The notes: generated by a model from the letters alone, not told the origin. Shown: positions 8,658 through 16,998, counted from the stretch's first letter. The stretch is 39,745 bases of DNA from Chloroflexota bacterium (GCA_026389845.1 JAPLHB010000217.1:1-39745), one strand, 5' to 3'. Made by a program: numbers and translations.

Positions 8658-9321
8658 CCTTTTTCATAACATCTCCCAGCGCGCGTTGGGCCGTCTGATT
8701 CGGTGGCAGTACGACGTAGGCGCCATCCTCTTGGTCGTCAAAGAGTCGCCGGCCGTCAATCAGTCCAGTTTGGCGCAAGGCCGTCAGATCCCCGACCAGT
8801 TGATTGCGCTGCGCCAAGTGTGCCTCAAAACCCTTTTTGTCAGTCTGCAATAGGGCCTTGGCTTTGTCTGCCAACGAACCGGGTTCCGGCCTGTCGTAGG
8901 CATCTATGAATTCTGAAACATCGCGTGTTGTGGAGCAGTGCTCGATCCCCTGCAGAGTCACCTTGAGGCTTTTCATAGCCTGGTTGGTGGTGTAGACAAT
9001 TACCCGCTCTTCGCCGTCCTGATCGGTGCCTTTAACCAGAATCTTCTCCACATCTGCGTCGCTAGCACTAATCGCATAAGTGCTGAGGCGATCATAGCGG
9101 AAGTAAGAGCGACAGCGCACATGCCAGAAGGGCAAGAGCCACTTTCGATAGAGATGGGCTTCGATCTTACCTTTCTGAAACAAACCCTTTAGCCCGCCAA
9201 AAACCTTCTCTGCGCGCGCGCCGGACTTGGTCAGAGCCTGCGGTACCGAGATGGTAGGCTCGATGGCAAAACAACGCGGTTCCGCGACTTTGATCGGTAA
9301 CGAGACGCTAGATGATTCCAT
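8608..9321 (-). CDS. N-terminal part of unknown gene X in the hsd operon, truncated by a MITE
   Basis: The frame encodes 237 residues, but only the first 221 belong to the original gene. The last 16 and the stop are read from the element at 8441-8657. I do not recognise the family. Visible features are an N-terminal Gly/Lys-rich stretch, an aromatic segment (WLLPFWHVRCRSYFRY), a beta-rich middle, and a charged helical part (DKAKALLQTDKKGFEAHLAQR). No signal peptide or clear catalytic motif is seen. The gene starts 22 bp after hsdM2, and its detached C-terminal part ends 9 bp before hsdM1, so it was an integral member of the restriction operon. Function is unknown; an accessory role in restriction or methylation is only an inference from position. 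Confidence 0.75.
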   Translation of the reverse strand: MESSSVSLPIKVAEPRCFAIEPTISVPQALTKSGARAEKVFGGLKGLFQKGKIEAHLYRKWLLPFWHVRCRSYFRYDRLSTYAISASDADVEKILVKGTDQDGEERVIVYTTNQAMKSLKVTLQGIEHCSTTRDVSEFIDAYDRPEPGSLADKAKALLQTDKKGFEAHLAQRNQLVGDLTALRQTGLIDGRRLFDDQEDGAYVVLPPNQTAQRALGDVMKKGNTAKVATERFDRLSF

Positions 9322-9343
9322 ACTGCCTCCAACACGGTGAATT

Positions 9344-10843
9344 TTAGATCAGACCTGAGCTATGCAGGAGACTTGTCAAGCGCCCTTCTGCTGCGTATGC
9401 ATCGGCCAGGCTGGTTTTCAAGTTCGTCAACGCGGCCTCCAGGGTAATCGTCTCACCGGCCGCAACCGGCTCCACATACCGCGGTATGTTCAAGTTCCAC
9501 TCATTGCGCTCGATCTCGGCCAAGGTTGCCACGTGGGCCGCGCCCAGCATGTCGCGATAATCCCGGTACAAGGCCAGGATCTGCGCCGCGTGCTCCGGCT
9601 CCAGTGTGTTCTGATTGCGCCCCCGGCGGTAGAGACCCGATCCATCAACAAAGAGCACCTGGCCTGCCCGCTCCGGCCGCTTGTGTCCCCGGAAGACCAG
9701 GATCGCCGCGGCCAGCCCCGTGCCGTAGAACAGGTTGGGGCCGAGGCCGATCACCGCCTCCAGCAGGTCCATTTCCAGAATCTTGCGCCGGATCTTGCCC
9801 TCGGCGCCCATGCGGAACAGCGCGCCGTGGGGCAGCACCACGGCCATTCGTCCGCGGCCGGGCGCCATCGAGCGGAGCATGTGCTGCACCCAGGCATAGT
9901 CGCCGCTGCTGGAGGGCGGCAGTCCCGCGAAGTTGCGACCGTAGGGATCGTTGGCCCAGATCTCTTCGCCCCACCGCTCCAACGAAAAGGGCGGGTTGGC
10001 GATCACGCAATCGAAGGCCGCCAGGCAGTCGCCGTCGAAAAAGGCCGGCTGGCGCAACGTGTCCCCGCGCACGATCTGGAAGTCCTCGATGCCGTGCAGG
10101 TAGAGGTTAATACGGGCAATGCTGCTGGTGGTCAGGTTGCGCTCCTGGCCGAAGAGCTTGCCCCACAGCAGCTTGACGTCGCCGCCGGCCTCCTGGACGT
10201 GCTGCACCGCGCCCAGCAACATGCCCGCGGTGCCTGCGGCGGGATCGTAGATCGTCTCGCCGGGCTGCGGGTCGAGGATGTTCACCATCAGCCGGACCAC
10301 GCTGCGCGGGGTGTAGAACTCACCGGCCTTCTTATTCGTCGCGTCAGCGAATTTTTTGATCAGGTATTCGTAGGCCTGGCCGAGGACATCCGAGTTTACC
10401 GCGCGGTTGGGCAGCGGCAGGCGCGAGAAGTGGTCAATCAGATCGCACAGCAGCGCGTCGGAAAGCCGCTCCTTGTTGGTCCATTGGGCGTCGCCGAAGA
10501 TGCCGTAGAGGGTGCGCTGGTTCGCCTTCTCGATCTCGCGCAGGGCACGGCTGAGCGCCTGCCCGACGTTTTCGGTGCGTGCCCGCACGTCGCGCCAGTG
10601 ACAGCCCTCGGGGATCAGAAAACGGTGATTTTCCGCAAAGGCCGCGTAATCCTGGTCGCCGCCGGATTCATCCAACGCGGCCTGGACCTCCTCGTCGTAC
10701 ACGTCGGAGATGCGCTTGAAGAAAAGCAACGGGAAGATGTAGGTCTTGAAGTCGGCCGCATCCACCGGCCCGCGCAGGATGTTGGCCGCCTCCCAGAGAT
10801 GGCTTTCAAGATTCCCGAGGTCAACCACAGCGGACGTATTCAA
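9344..10843 (-). CDS. hsdM: Type I restriction-modification DNA methyltransferase subunit HsdM (copy 2)
   Basis: A second N6-adenine methyltransferase subunit, plainly paralogous to the copy at 6502-8058 along its length. Numbering from TTG at 10843 it shows IFPLLFFKRISDVYDEE in the N-terminal domain, FYTPR at 176-180, DPAAGTAG at 200-207 (the usual GTGG reads GTAG), and NPPF at 283-286. The TTG start is preferred because GGAG lies seven bases upstream and the N-terminus then aligns with copy 1; an ATG at 10897 would add 18 atypical residues. It is the first gene of the minus-strand operon. There is only one hsdS and one hsdR, so the two methylases share them or one has a separate role. Confidence 0.92.
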   Translation of the reverse strand: MNTSAVVDLGNLESHLWEAANILRGPVDAADFKTYIFPLLFFKRISDVYDEEVQAALDESGGDQDYAAFAENHRFLIPEGCHWRDVRARTENVGQALSRALREIEKANQRTLYGIFGDAQWTNKERLSDALLCDLIDHFSRLPLPNRAVNSDVLGQAYEYLIKKFADATNKKAGEFYTPRSVVRLMVNILDPQPGETIYDPAAGTAGMLLGAVQHVQEAGGDVKLLWGKLFGQERNLTTSSIARINLYLHGIEDFQIVRGDTLRQPAFFDGDCLAAFDCVIANPPFSLERWGEEIWANDPYGRNFAGLPPSSSGDYAWVQHMLRSMAPGRGRMAVVLPHGALFRMGAEGKIRRKILEMDLLEAVIGLGPNLFYGTGLAAAILVFRGHKRPERAGQVLFVDGSGLYRRGRNQNTLEPEHAAQILALYRDYRDMLGAAHVATLAEIERNEWNLNIPRYVEPVAAGETITLEAALTNLKTSLADAYAAEGRLTSLLHSSGLI

Positions 10844-10917
10844 ACGGGTTCTCCGTTGCCGAGTCTGATCAGCCCGGCGCTGGCCGAACGAAAACAATAG
10901 AGATTATCGGGAATAGC

Positions 10918-11055
10918 TGTCATTCTGAGCGAGTCGGCTCCAGACCTCTCGTTACGGCGAGAAACCAGCGAAGAATCTCGTCCATGCGGCGCTGAGACCC
11001 TTCGCTGGTGGCTCGCCGTGACGCACCGCACGGGGTTAACCCGCTCAGGGTGACA
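10918..11055. mobile_element. Dispersed element core, copy 2, upstream of hsdM2
   Basis: The core termini TGTCATTCTGAGCG and CCGCTCAGGGTGACA are present with the nested GCGAAGAATC / CTTCGCTGG palindrome. The long outer inverted repeats seen in other copies are absent. It lies in the presumed promoter region of the restriction operon, which has no other recognisable feature apart from a GATAAT-like hexamer at 10903-10908 (minus strand). Confidence 0.75.
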
Positions 11056-11310
11056 CTCTTGCATGGCCCGCTTATTGCCGCTTATTCGCACAGCCCTCGT
11101 CTTGAAGGCTGCAATGCCCGGTTCCTGGGGCTACAGGAGACGGGTACGAAGCCGGCCAGCTCGCACCTGGTCGGCTTCGGTCATTTATCAGACGGAATTA
11201 TATCTTACATTTGGTGGAAACGGCAAATGACGTTGCATGAGGGAAGGCGCTTTCACAGCACGCCGACGGGGAGTAGGGGATAGCAAATCGCAGATTTGTT
11301 CATCTCAATC

Positions 11311-11350
11311 GTCTCAGGCTGTGACAACGTCGCCCACCACAGCCTGAGAC
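11311..11350. terminator. 13-bp perfect hairpin downstream of the SDR gene
   Basis: GTCTCAGGCTGTG at 11311-11323 is the exact complement of 11338-11350, with a 14-base loop. It starts 8 bp after the stop of the minus-strand dehydrogenase. There is no U-tract, so it could be a transcript-stabilising or weak terminator hairpin. The remaining intergenic stretch 11056-11310 holds nothing I recognise. Confidence 0.5.
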
Positions 11351-11358
11351 CGCCGTCA

Positions 11359-12195
11359 TTATGTCAAAGCCAGGCGCCTAACAGGAGCGCCCGGCGCCAC
11401 GCCCATCTGACGCTGCCGGGCGGCCTGCCAGCGGCTATTGACCAGGTGCGCGACCAGCCCCGCCGGCGCCAGCCCCCCGAGCAGCCGCAGAAGGCGGTTC
11501 ACCCAGCCGGGGATGTAGATCGCTTTGCCCCGCAAGGCCGCGTCGAGCGCGCCGGCAGCCACGCTGCCGATGTTCTGGGTTGTGATCTGGCCCAGCCAGC
11601 CCTGGGCTGCGATCGCGGTGATGCACTCCGCGGTGGTGGGCAGCCCCGCCGGGCAGAGCGCCGTCACCGTCACGCCCTGGTCGGCCAACTCCTCGCGCAG
11701 CGCCAACGAAAAGTCCAACAGAAACCGCTTGGAGGCCGCGTAGGTCGCCTTGTAGGGCATGGGGTAGAAGGCCGCCAGGCTGGCGACATTGATGATGCGG
11801 AAGACGCCGGATGCGTCGCGCAGGCTCACCAGCGCGTGCGTCATCTCGACCGTCCCCTCGATGTTCAGGCGCAGGATGGTGCGGATGTGGTCGGCCGACT
11901 GCTCGCAGAAAAGCCCTTCGTAGTCGGTGCCCGCGACGTTGATCAAAGCCGAGAAACGCATCCGCTCGCCGCGCAACGCCTCGAACAGGGCCGCGCGCTG
12001 GCCCGCATCGGTCAGGTCGCAGGCCCGCCACGTGACCTGTACGCCGTAGGCGCTGCTCAGCGCGCGGCCGAGAAGCTCCAACGGCTCGGCGCGCAGATCG
12101 GTCAGGGTGAGATTCCAACCTCGACTGGCGCACTCTACGGCGAAGGCTTTGCCCAGCCCGCCCGTCGCGCCGCTGATCATCACATGACTTTGCAT
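11359..12195 (-). CDS. Short-chain dehydrogenase/reductase (SDR)
   Basis: A 278-residue NAD(P)-dependent oxidoreductase of the classical SDR family. It has the glycine-rich cofactor loop SGATGGLG near residue 8, NVAG at 86-89, and the catalytic Ser139, Tyr152 and Lys156 (YAASK). The C-terminal tail is hydrophobic and Arg-rich (WVNRLLRLLGGLAPAGLVAHLV) and may attach to membranes, as in SDRs acting on lipid substrates. The start is ATG at 12195, with GGAG six bases upstream; the frame stays open further upstream, but that part reads through a dispersed repeat and is not real. Substrate is unknown. A second SDR lies upstream on the same strand, separated by the repeat element. Confidence 0.88.
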   Translation of the reverse strand: MQSHVMISGATGGLGKAFAVECASRGWNLTLTDLRAEPLELLGRALSSAYGVQVTWRACDLTDAGQRAALFEALRGERMRFSALINVAGTDYEGLFCEQSADHIRTILRLNIEGTVEMTHALVSLRDASGVFRIINVASLAAFYPMPYKATYAASKRFLLDFSLALREELADQGVTVTALCPAGLPTTAECITAIAAQGWLGQITTQNIGSVAAGALDAALRGKAIYIPGWVNRLLRLLGGLAPAGLVAHLVNSRWQAARQRQMGVAPGAPVRRLALT

Positions 12196-12227
12196 GATAC
12201 GCTCCTTCCATGCCGGCCGATCCGGCG

Positions 12228-12437
12228 TCATAAACTGCGTTTCTTCGAGTCCTGTAACATTGGCTGTGTCACCCTGAGCGGGTTGGTCCCGTGACGTGCG
12301 TTGCGGCGAAAATCCAGCGAAGGGTCTCGTTGCGAAAACGGATTCTTCGCTGGATGCTCGCCGTCGCGAGAAGTTAGGGGCAAACCCGCTCAGAATGACA
12401 GATGCCTGAAAGCGCACTTTGGGACCGTGCCAAGTGT
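12228..12437. mobile_element. Dispersed element, copy 3, type-B ends, inverted orientation
   Basis: The left part reads CATAAACTGCGTTTCTTCGA and the right part ends AAAGTGCG-like on the other strand with GGCACGGT. These are the outer arms found in the copies at 14186 and 16654, but in reverse order. The core boundaries are GTCACCCTGAGCGGGT and CCGCTCAGAATGACA. The outermost bases have diverged. It fills the gap between the two SDR genes and ends 3 bp from the stop codon of the upstream one. Confidence 0.75.
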
Positions 12438-12440
12438 GGC

Positions 12441-13322
12441 TCAACCCCTTACCACGGCCCCGCACATCCGCTCCGAAAGCGCCCACAGTCGTTCGGCCGC
12501 CGGACGATCCAGGGCCTGGCGGCTGGGGGATTGGGGCTTGCCGTGCTTCCAATATAGATCGCGTGTATCCTGGATGGCCGCCTCGCCCAGGAGGAAGATG
12601 ATGCCCCTGGCGGCCTCTGCGGCCGGGATGCCGGCGGCCCGGCGGCGTTCCCAGATCCACTGCACCAACCCAGGCGTCCCCTTCAGCCCGATTTCGGTGT
12701 TCACCAGGCCGGGATCCGCGGCGAAGGCCCGCACGCCAGAGCGCGCGCCCAGCCGCCGGTTAAGCTCCGCGGTGAACAGCACGTTGGCTAACTTGGTCTG
12801 CTTGTAGGCCTGCAGGCCGTTGTAGGACCGGCGCAACTGGATGTCGGTCCAGTTCAGGTTCGTGTTGTAGTGCGAACCCGAGCTGACCGTCACGATGCGG
12901 CCGGCAGGCGCGGCTTGCAACAGCGGCAGAAGCTCCTGCGTCAGCAGGAACGGCGCCAGGTGGTGAAGCGCCCACTGGGTCTCGAAGCCTTCCGGCGTCA
13001 GGGTCAGCCAGTAGGTGAAGGCGCCGGCATTGTTGACCAGCCCGTCCACGGCCGCCCGCCCGCGGCCGGCGGTGATCTGGCGAATCGTCTCCGCCAGCCG
13101 GCGCACCTCGCTCTGCAGGGTCAGGTCGGCGGTGCAGTAGATCACGTTGGCGGCGGGGTTGAGCGAGCGCAGCCGCTGCTCCGCGCCCCGGCAGCGTTGG
13201 GCCGACCGGCCGACCCCGATCACGTCCGCGCCCTGGCGAACCAGCTCCTCCGCGGTCGCCAGCCCGATGCCGGAGGTGGCGCCTGTCACAACGATGGTCT
13301 TTGCGATGAATGGTGAAGTCAT
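12441..13322 (-). CDS. Short-chain dehydrogenase, retinol-dehydrogenase-like
   Basis: A 293-residue SDR with the cofactor motif TGATSGIG at 13-20, NNAG at 97-100, VSS at 146-148 and the active-site Tyr173/Lys177 (YKQTK). The layout matches the retinol dehydrogenase/WW-domain oxidoreductase-like branch. The substrate cannot be told from sequence. The ATG at 13322 has AGGAG seven bases upstream. It is divergent from the GNAT gene at 13543, leaving 220 bp of intergenic DNA where I see no convincing promoter. The stop codon lies next to a dispersed repeat element that separates it from the next SDR. Confidence 0.88.
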   Translation of the reverse strand: MTSPFIAKTIVVTGATSGIGLATAEELVRQGADVIGVGRSAQRCRGAEQRLRSLNPAANVIYCTADLTLQSEVRRLAETIRQITAGRGRAAVDGLVNNAGAFTYWLTLTPEGFETQWALHHLAPFLLTQELLPLLQAAPAGRIVTVSSGSHYNTNLNWTDIQLRRSYNGLQAYKQTKLANVLFTAELNRRLGARSGVRAFAADPGLVNTEIGLKGTPGLVQWIWERRRAAGIPAAEAARGIIFLLGEAAIQDTRDLYWKHGKPQSPSRQALDRPAAERLWALSERMCGAVVRG

Positions 13323-13542
13323 GGTACACTCCTAAGAGACTCGTTCGATTGGCCGCAACCAGCCTGCCGGCCAACTTGCCCATAGGATAGCGGAACAGGG
13401 GGTGCAGTGTCGTCAACCGGAGGGCACATCGAAGGTTGTATTCTGCGACGGTGGGGGATCAGCGGTGGAGAGCGAAACCGCACCGCCTCCTCGTGCGTAG
13501 AATGACCCGGACACCATGAACGCGCCAAAGTGAGAATACCCA

Positions 13543-14130
13543 ATGCACAAACTACTTCTCGACCTCCCCACTCGTCTGGAGACAGAGCGTCTGTATTTGC
13601 GCAGCTACCAGCCCGGCGACGGCGCGTGGTACTACCCGATGAGTCTCCGCAACCAGCCCCACCTGGCTCGCTACGAAGCAGGCAACGCCGTCAACCGGAT
13701 CAAACGCGAGGAGGACGCCGAGATCGTCGTGCGCGGGTTTGCGGCGGATTGGGTCGCCCGCGCGGCGTTCTTCATGGCCGCGTTTTGCTGCGACACCCAG
13801 GAATTCGCGGCGCAGCTCTACATCGGCGTCGTCAACTGGGAGCTGCCGGAGTTCGAAGTGGGCTACTTCGCCGACGTCGCCCACGAAGGGCAGGGCTACG
13901 TTACTGAGGCGGTCAGGGCCGCTTTGGGGTTCATCTTCGAGCACCTGGGCGCCGAACGCGTGCGGCTGGAGTGCGACGACACGAATCTGCGCAGCCTGGC
14001 TGTAGCCGAGCGGTGCGGCATGGTGCGAGAAGCGCACTTTCGGCTCAACAAGCGCCATGAAGACGGCACGCGCAGCGGCACAGTGATCTATGGTTTGCTG
14101 CGCAGCGAGTTTGCCGTGTCGAAAGCCTGA
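13543..14130 (+). CDS. GNAT-family N-acetyltransferase, RimJ/RimL-like
   Basis: The 195-residue product has the RimJ/RimL-type fold: N-terminal TERLYLRSYQPGD, the strand EVGYFADVAHEGQGYVTEAV, where the acetyl-CoA loop resembles the usual Q/RGxGxA/T, then LGAERVRLECDDTNLRSLAVAERCGM near the C-terminus. Such enzymes transfer acetyl groups from acetyl-CoA to amino groups on proteins or small molecules; the substrate is unknown here. The Shine-Dalgarno signal before the ATG is weak. A dispersed element begins 56 bp after the stop. Confidence 0.88.
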   Translation: MHKLLLDLPTRLETERLYLRSYQPGDGAWYYPMSLRNQPHLARYEAGNAVNRIKREEDAEIVVRGFAADWVARAAFFMAAFCCDTQEFAAQLYIGVVNWELPEFEVGYFADVAHEGQGYVTEAVRAALGFIFEHLGAERVRLECDDTNLRSLAVAERCGMVREAHFRLNKRHEDGTRSGTVIYGLLRSEFAVSKA

Positions 14131-14185
14131 CAAAGGCCGATCTGATGCAGGCCAAAAGTGCAACCGTACTGCGCCGCCTGCGTAC

Positions 14186-14433
14186 TATACTCGGCACGGT
14201 CACAAAATGCGCTTTTGGCGTCTGTCATTCTGAGCGGATCTGCCCCTAACCTCTCGCGACGGCGAGCATCCAGCGAAGAATCCGACCTCGCAATGAGACC
14301 CTTCGCTGAATTTTCGCCGCAACGAATTTCACGGGACCAACCCGCTCAGAGCTTGCCCTGAGTGCAACGAAGGGGTGACATAGCCGAGGTTGCGGTACTC
14401 GAAGAAACGCAGTTTATGCCCGTGCGCAGTATA
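14186..14433. mobile_element. Dispersed element, copy 4, with type-B terminal inverted repeats
   Basis: The ends TATACTCGGCACGGTCAC and the inverse of TATACTGCGCACGGGCAT match at most of their first 30 positions. The core carries TGTCATTCTGAGCGG, GCGAAGAATC, CCCGCTCAG and GGGGTGACA. No duplication beyond the terminal TA is visible. The element lies between the GNAT gene and the ABC operon, so it may overlap the operon promoter. Confidence 0.82.
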
Positions 14434-14500
14434 CCAGCCGAAAGAGAGAATCATCGGAGCAGGTCATCGCTCAAGAATAGAAACGAAAGGAGATCATCCC

Positions 14501-14929
14501 ATGTCAGACGAAATGCAAAGCAGTACGTCCGCCGCCCCAGCCGAGGAGCCTGTCCTCAGCCGCGCCGAGCGTCGCGCCGAACGACACGGCCGCCGACACG
14601 ACGCCACCCCCTGGCTGGGCGGCGCGATCCTGATCGTGCTGGGCCTGGTCTTCCTGGCTCAGAACCTCGGTATCGCCACCCTGAACAACTGGTGGGCGAT
14701 CTTCATCCTCATCCCGGCGGTCGGCGCCTTCACCGCAGCCTGGCGCAAGTATCAGGCCGCGGGCGCAAGTCTGACGTCCGGCGCCGTCGGCTCGTTGATC
14801 GGTGGGCTTGTCCTCACCGCGGTCGCGCTGGCGTTCCTCTTCAACCTGGGGCTGAACGCGGGCCTCTTCTGGCCGTTGCTGCTCATCATCGGCGGCCTGG
14901 CCGTGCTGCTGCAGGCTGTGACCAAATGA
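14501..14929 (+). CDS. Small membrane protein with LiaI/LiaF-like (DUF5668-type) TM region
   Basis: The 142-residue protein starts with a charged, Arg/Glu-rich cytoplasmic segment. Four hydrophobic spans follow (about residues 42-62, 67-85, 96-117 and 121-139), with the pattern GGAILIVLGLVFLAQNLG typical of the LiaI/LiaF-like membrane region. AGGAG lies eight bases before the ATG. Its stop overlaps the ABC ATPase start as ATGA, so the two are translationally coupled. It probably assists or regulates the ABC exporter encoded next to it; this is inferred from the operon. The longer frame upstream reads through the dispersed element and is not used. Confidence 0.82.
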   Translation: MSDEMQSSTSAAPAEEPVLSRAERRAERHGRRHDATPWLGGAILIVLGLVFLAQNLGIATLNNWWAIFILIPAVGAFTAAWRKYQAAGASLTSGAVGSLIGGLVLTAVALAFLFNLGLNAGLFWPLLLIIGGLAVLLQAVTK

Positions 14930-15846
14930 AGGCAGAAAACGTCATCACCGTGCGGAACTTCCGCAAGGTATACGGTAGCTTCGTGGCGGTGGACAACATC
15001 AGCTTCGAGGTGGGCCGCGGCGAAATCTTCGGGCTGCTGGGGCCGAACGGCGCGGGCAAGACCAGCACTCTCGAATGCCTGGAGGGTATCCGCCGCGCCG
15101 ACGGCGGCAGCCTCGCGATCCTGGGCGTGGACCCCACGCGCCAGCCCCGCCGCCTGACCGACCTGATCGGCGTGCAGTTACAGACTTCGGCGCTGCCCGA
15201 GAGCATGACCGCCCACGAGGCCATCGCCTTCTTCTGCGCCTACCACAAGGTGGCTCCGCGGCACGACCTGATTGACCGGCTGGGCCTGGCCGAGAAACGC
15301 CACGCGCAATACAGCCAGCTCTCCACCGGGCAGCAGCGCCGGCTGGCACTGGCGTTGGCTGTGGCCCACCGTCCCCCCGTAGTCATCCTGGACGAGCCGA
15401 CCGCCGGGCTGGATGTCGGCTCGCGCACGGAATTGCACGCGATGATGGCGGAGCTGCGGGCGGACGGTACTTCGATCCTGCTCGCGACGCACGACATGGC
15501 CGAGGCCGAGAAGATGGCCGACCGGGTGGCGATCCTGCTGCGCGGCCGCGTGGCTGCAACAGGCACGCCGCGCGAGCTGACCTCCACCGGCGCGGCGTTC
15601 ACGAAGGTCTCGGTGCGGACAGAGAACGATCTCCTGCGCCAAAACCCCGTGAGCTTCCCGGCCGTCGCCCAACACGCGGCAAAAGAGGACTACGCCATCT
15701 ACTACAGCACTGACCCCGGCCCGACGGTCGCGGCGATCCTGGCCTACGTGAGCACGCAGGGCGATAAGCTGGTGGACCTGCGGGTCGAGCGCCCATCGCT
15801 GGAGGAGCGCTTCCTGGAGATCACAAACAGCGGAGGGGCGAAATGA
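14926..15846 (+). CDS. ABC transporter ATP-binding protein (ABC-2 exporter type)
   Basis: The 306-residue ATPase energises an ABC-2 exporter. It shows Walker A GPNGAGKT near residue 40, the signature LSTGQQRR, Walker B VVILDEPTAGLD and the H-loop ATHD. A C-terminal extension of about 80 residues, ending in LEERFLEIT, is typical of drug/lipid/antibiotic exporters of the CcmA/DrrA type. The start overlaps the upstream membrane-protein stop (ATGA), and its own stop overlaps the permease start in the same way. Substrate is unknown. Confidence 0.93.
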   Translation: MKAENVITVRNFRKVYGSFVAVDNISFEVGRGEIFGLLGPNGAGKTSTLECLEGIRRADGGSLAILGVDPTRQPRRLTDLIGVQLQTSALPESMTAHEAIAFFCAYHKVAPRHDLIDRLGLAEKRHAQYSQLSTGQQRRLALALAVAHRPPVVILDEPTAGLDVGSRTELHAMMAELRADGTSILLATHDMAEAEKMADRVAILLRGRVAATGTPRELTSTGAAFTKVSVRTENDLLRQNPVSFPAVAQHAAKEDYAIYYSTDPGPTVAAILAYVSTQGDKLVDLRVERPSLEERFLEITNSGGAK

Positions 15847-16652
15847 CCGCCTTTGCCAACCACTTCGCATTCGAGTTCAAGACCGGCCTGCGCAATCCAT
15901 CGCTCTTTTTCATCAATTACCTCTTCCCGCTCGGCTTCTACGCCATGCTGGGACTGATCATGACGCAGGTCAACCCGCTCTTCAAGGAGACGATGCTGCC
16001 GGCCATGGTGACCTTTGCGGTGATCGCCAGCACCTTGCTCGGCCTGCCCGGCCCACTGGTGGATGCGCGCGAGGCAGGCGTCTTTCGCAGCTTCAAGATC
16101 AACGGCGTCCCGGCGTTCTCGATCCTGGCGGCGCCGGTCATCACGACCCTCTTCCACGGGTTGATCGCCGCGACGATTGTCGCTGTGACCGCCGGGCCGC
16201 TCTTCGGCGGAGCGACGCCTCTCCACTGGGGCGCGGTCGCGTGGATCACGGTCCTGACGGCGTTCACCTTCGCCTCGCTGGGGGCACTGATCGGGGTGGT
16301 GGCCGCAAACAGCCGTGCCACGCTGCTGCTCTCGCAGGCGATCTTCCTGCCTTCGATGCTGCTCGGCGGTATGATGATCCCACTGAGCGTCCTGCCGGCC
16401 TCGGTGCAGCCCTTCGCGGGACTGCTGCCCACTTCGCACGCCATGCAGGCCTTCGTGGGCTTCGCCTACGGCCAGCCGACGGTCTTCAACCCGACCACCT
16501 CCGCGCTGGTGCTGCTGGCCGGCGGCGTGTTAGCGTTTGGGCTGGCGATCTACCTCTTCAACTGGGACAGCCGCAACCAGGCCCGCCGCGGCCACCCGCT
16601 GATGGGCCTCCTGGCGCTCGTGCCCTTCGTCGTCGGCGCGCTGCTAAGGTAG
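15843..16652 (+). CDS. ABC-2 type transporter permease
   Basis: The 269-residue protein has about six hydrophobic spans and the ABC-2 permease layout: an N-terminal cytoplasmic segment (FANHFAFEFKTGLRNPSLFF), then spans, with LLPTSHAMQAF near the fifth span. It is coupled to the ATPase by an ATGA overlap. A likely unit is one ATPase dimer plus one permease dimer exporting a hydrophobic substrate. The dispersed element that follows begins only 2 bp after the TAG stop. Confidence 0.9.
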   Translation: MTAFANHFAFEFKTGLRNPSLFFINYLFPLGFYAMLGLIMTQVNPLFKETMLPAMVTFAVIASTLLGLPGPLVDAREAGVFRSFKINGVPAFSILAAPVITTLFHGLIAATIVAVTAGPLFGGATPLHWGAVAWITVLTAFTFASLGALIGVVAANSRATLLLSQAIFLPSMLLGGMMIPLSVLPASVQPFAGLLPTSHAMQAFVGFAYGQPTVFNPTTSALVLLAGGVLAFGLAIYLFNWDSRNQARRGHPLMGLLALVPFVVGALLR

Positions 16653-16653
16653 T

Positions 16654-16965
16654 TATACTCGGCACGGTCACAAAGTGCGCTTTTGGCGTCTGTCATTCTG
16701 AGCGGGTCTGCCCCTAACTTCTCGCGGCGGCGTGCATCCAGCGAAGAATCCTTCACTGCGTTCAGGACAGGTTCTCACCTCACAACGAGACCCTTCGCTG
16801 AATATTTTCCACAACGAGCATTGTGTCGTAGACCCGCTCAGCATGACAAACTGCACTTCTTGACCTACTTGCATGACGCCCATCGGGTGGCATGGCAGCA
16901 CTCAGGGTGACATAGCCAAGGTCCCAAGGCTCGAAGAAACGCAGTTTGTGCCCGTGCGCAGTATA
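16654..16965. mobile_element. Dispersed element, copy 5, type-B ends, longest copy (312 bp)
   Basis: The ends match copy 4: TATACTCGGCACGGTCAC on the left and the inverse of TATACTGCGCACGGGC on the right. The core has TGTCATTCTGAGCGGGT, GCGAAGAATC, one CTGCGTTCAGGACAGG module, and CCCGCTCAGCATGACA. A further segment of about 60 bp with CACTCAGGGTGACA makes it the longest copy. It starts 2 bp after the permease stop and ends 33 bp before the next gene. Confidence 0.82.
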
Positions 16966-16998
16966 CACGGCGGGATCTGAGTCCTTCGAGGTGCACTC

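Noticed and set aside
9362..10900. 512-codon plus-strand open frame opposite hsdM2
   Set aside because: Shadow of hsdM2; composition is typical of a reverse frame.
12196..12660. N-terminal extension of the SDR at 11359
   Set aside because: It reads through a dispersed element and the end of the next gene. The ATG at 12195 has a good Shine-Dalgarno site and begins the SDR fold.
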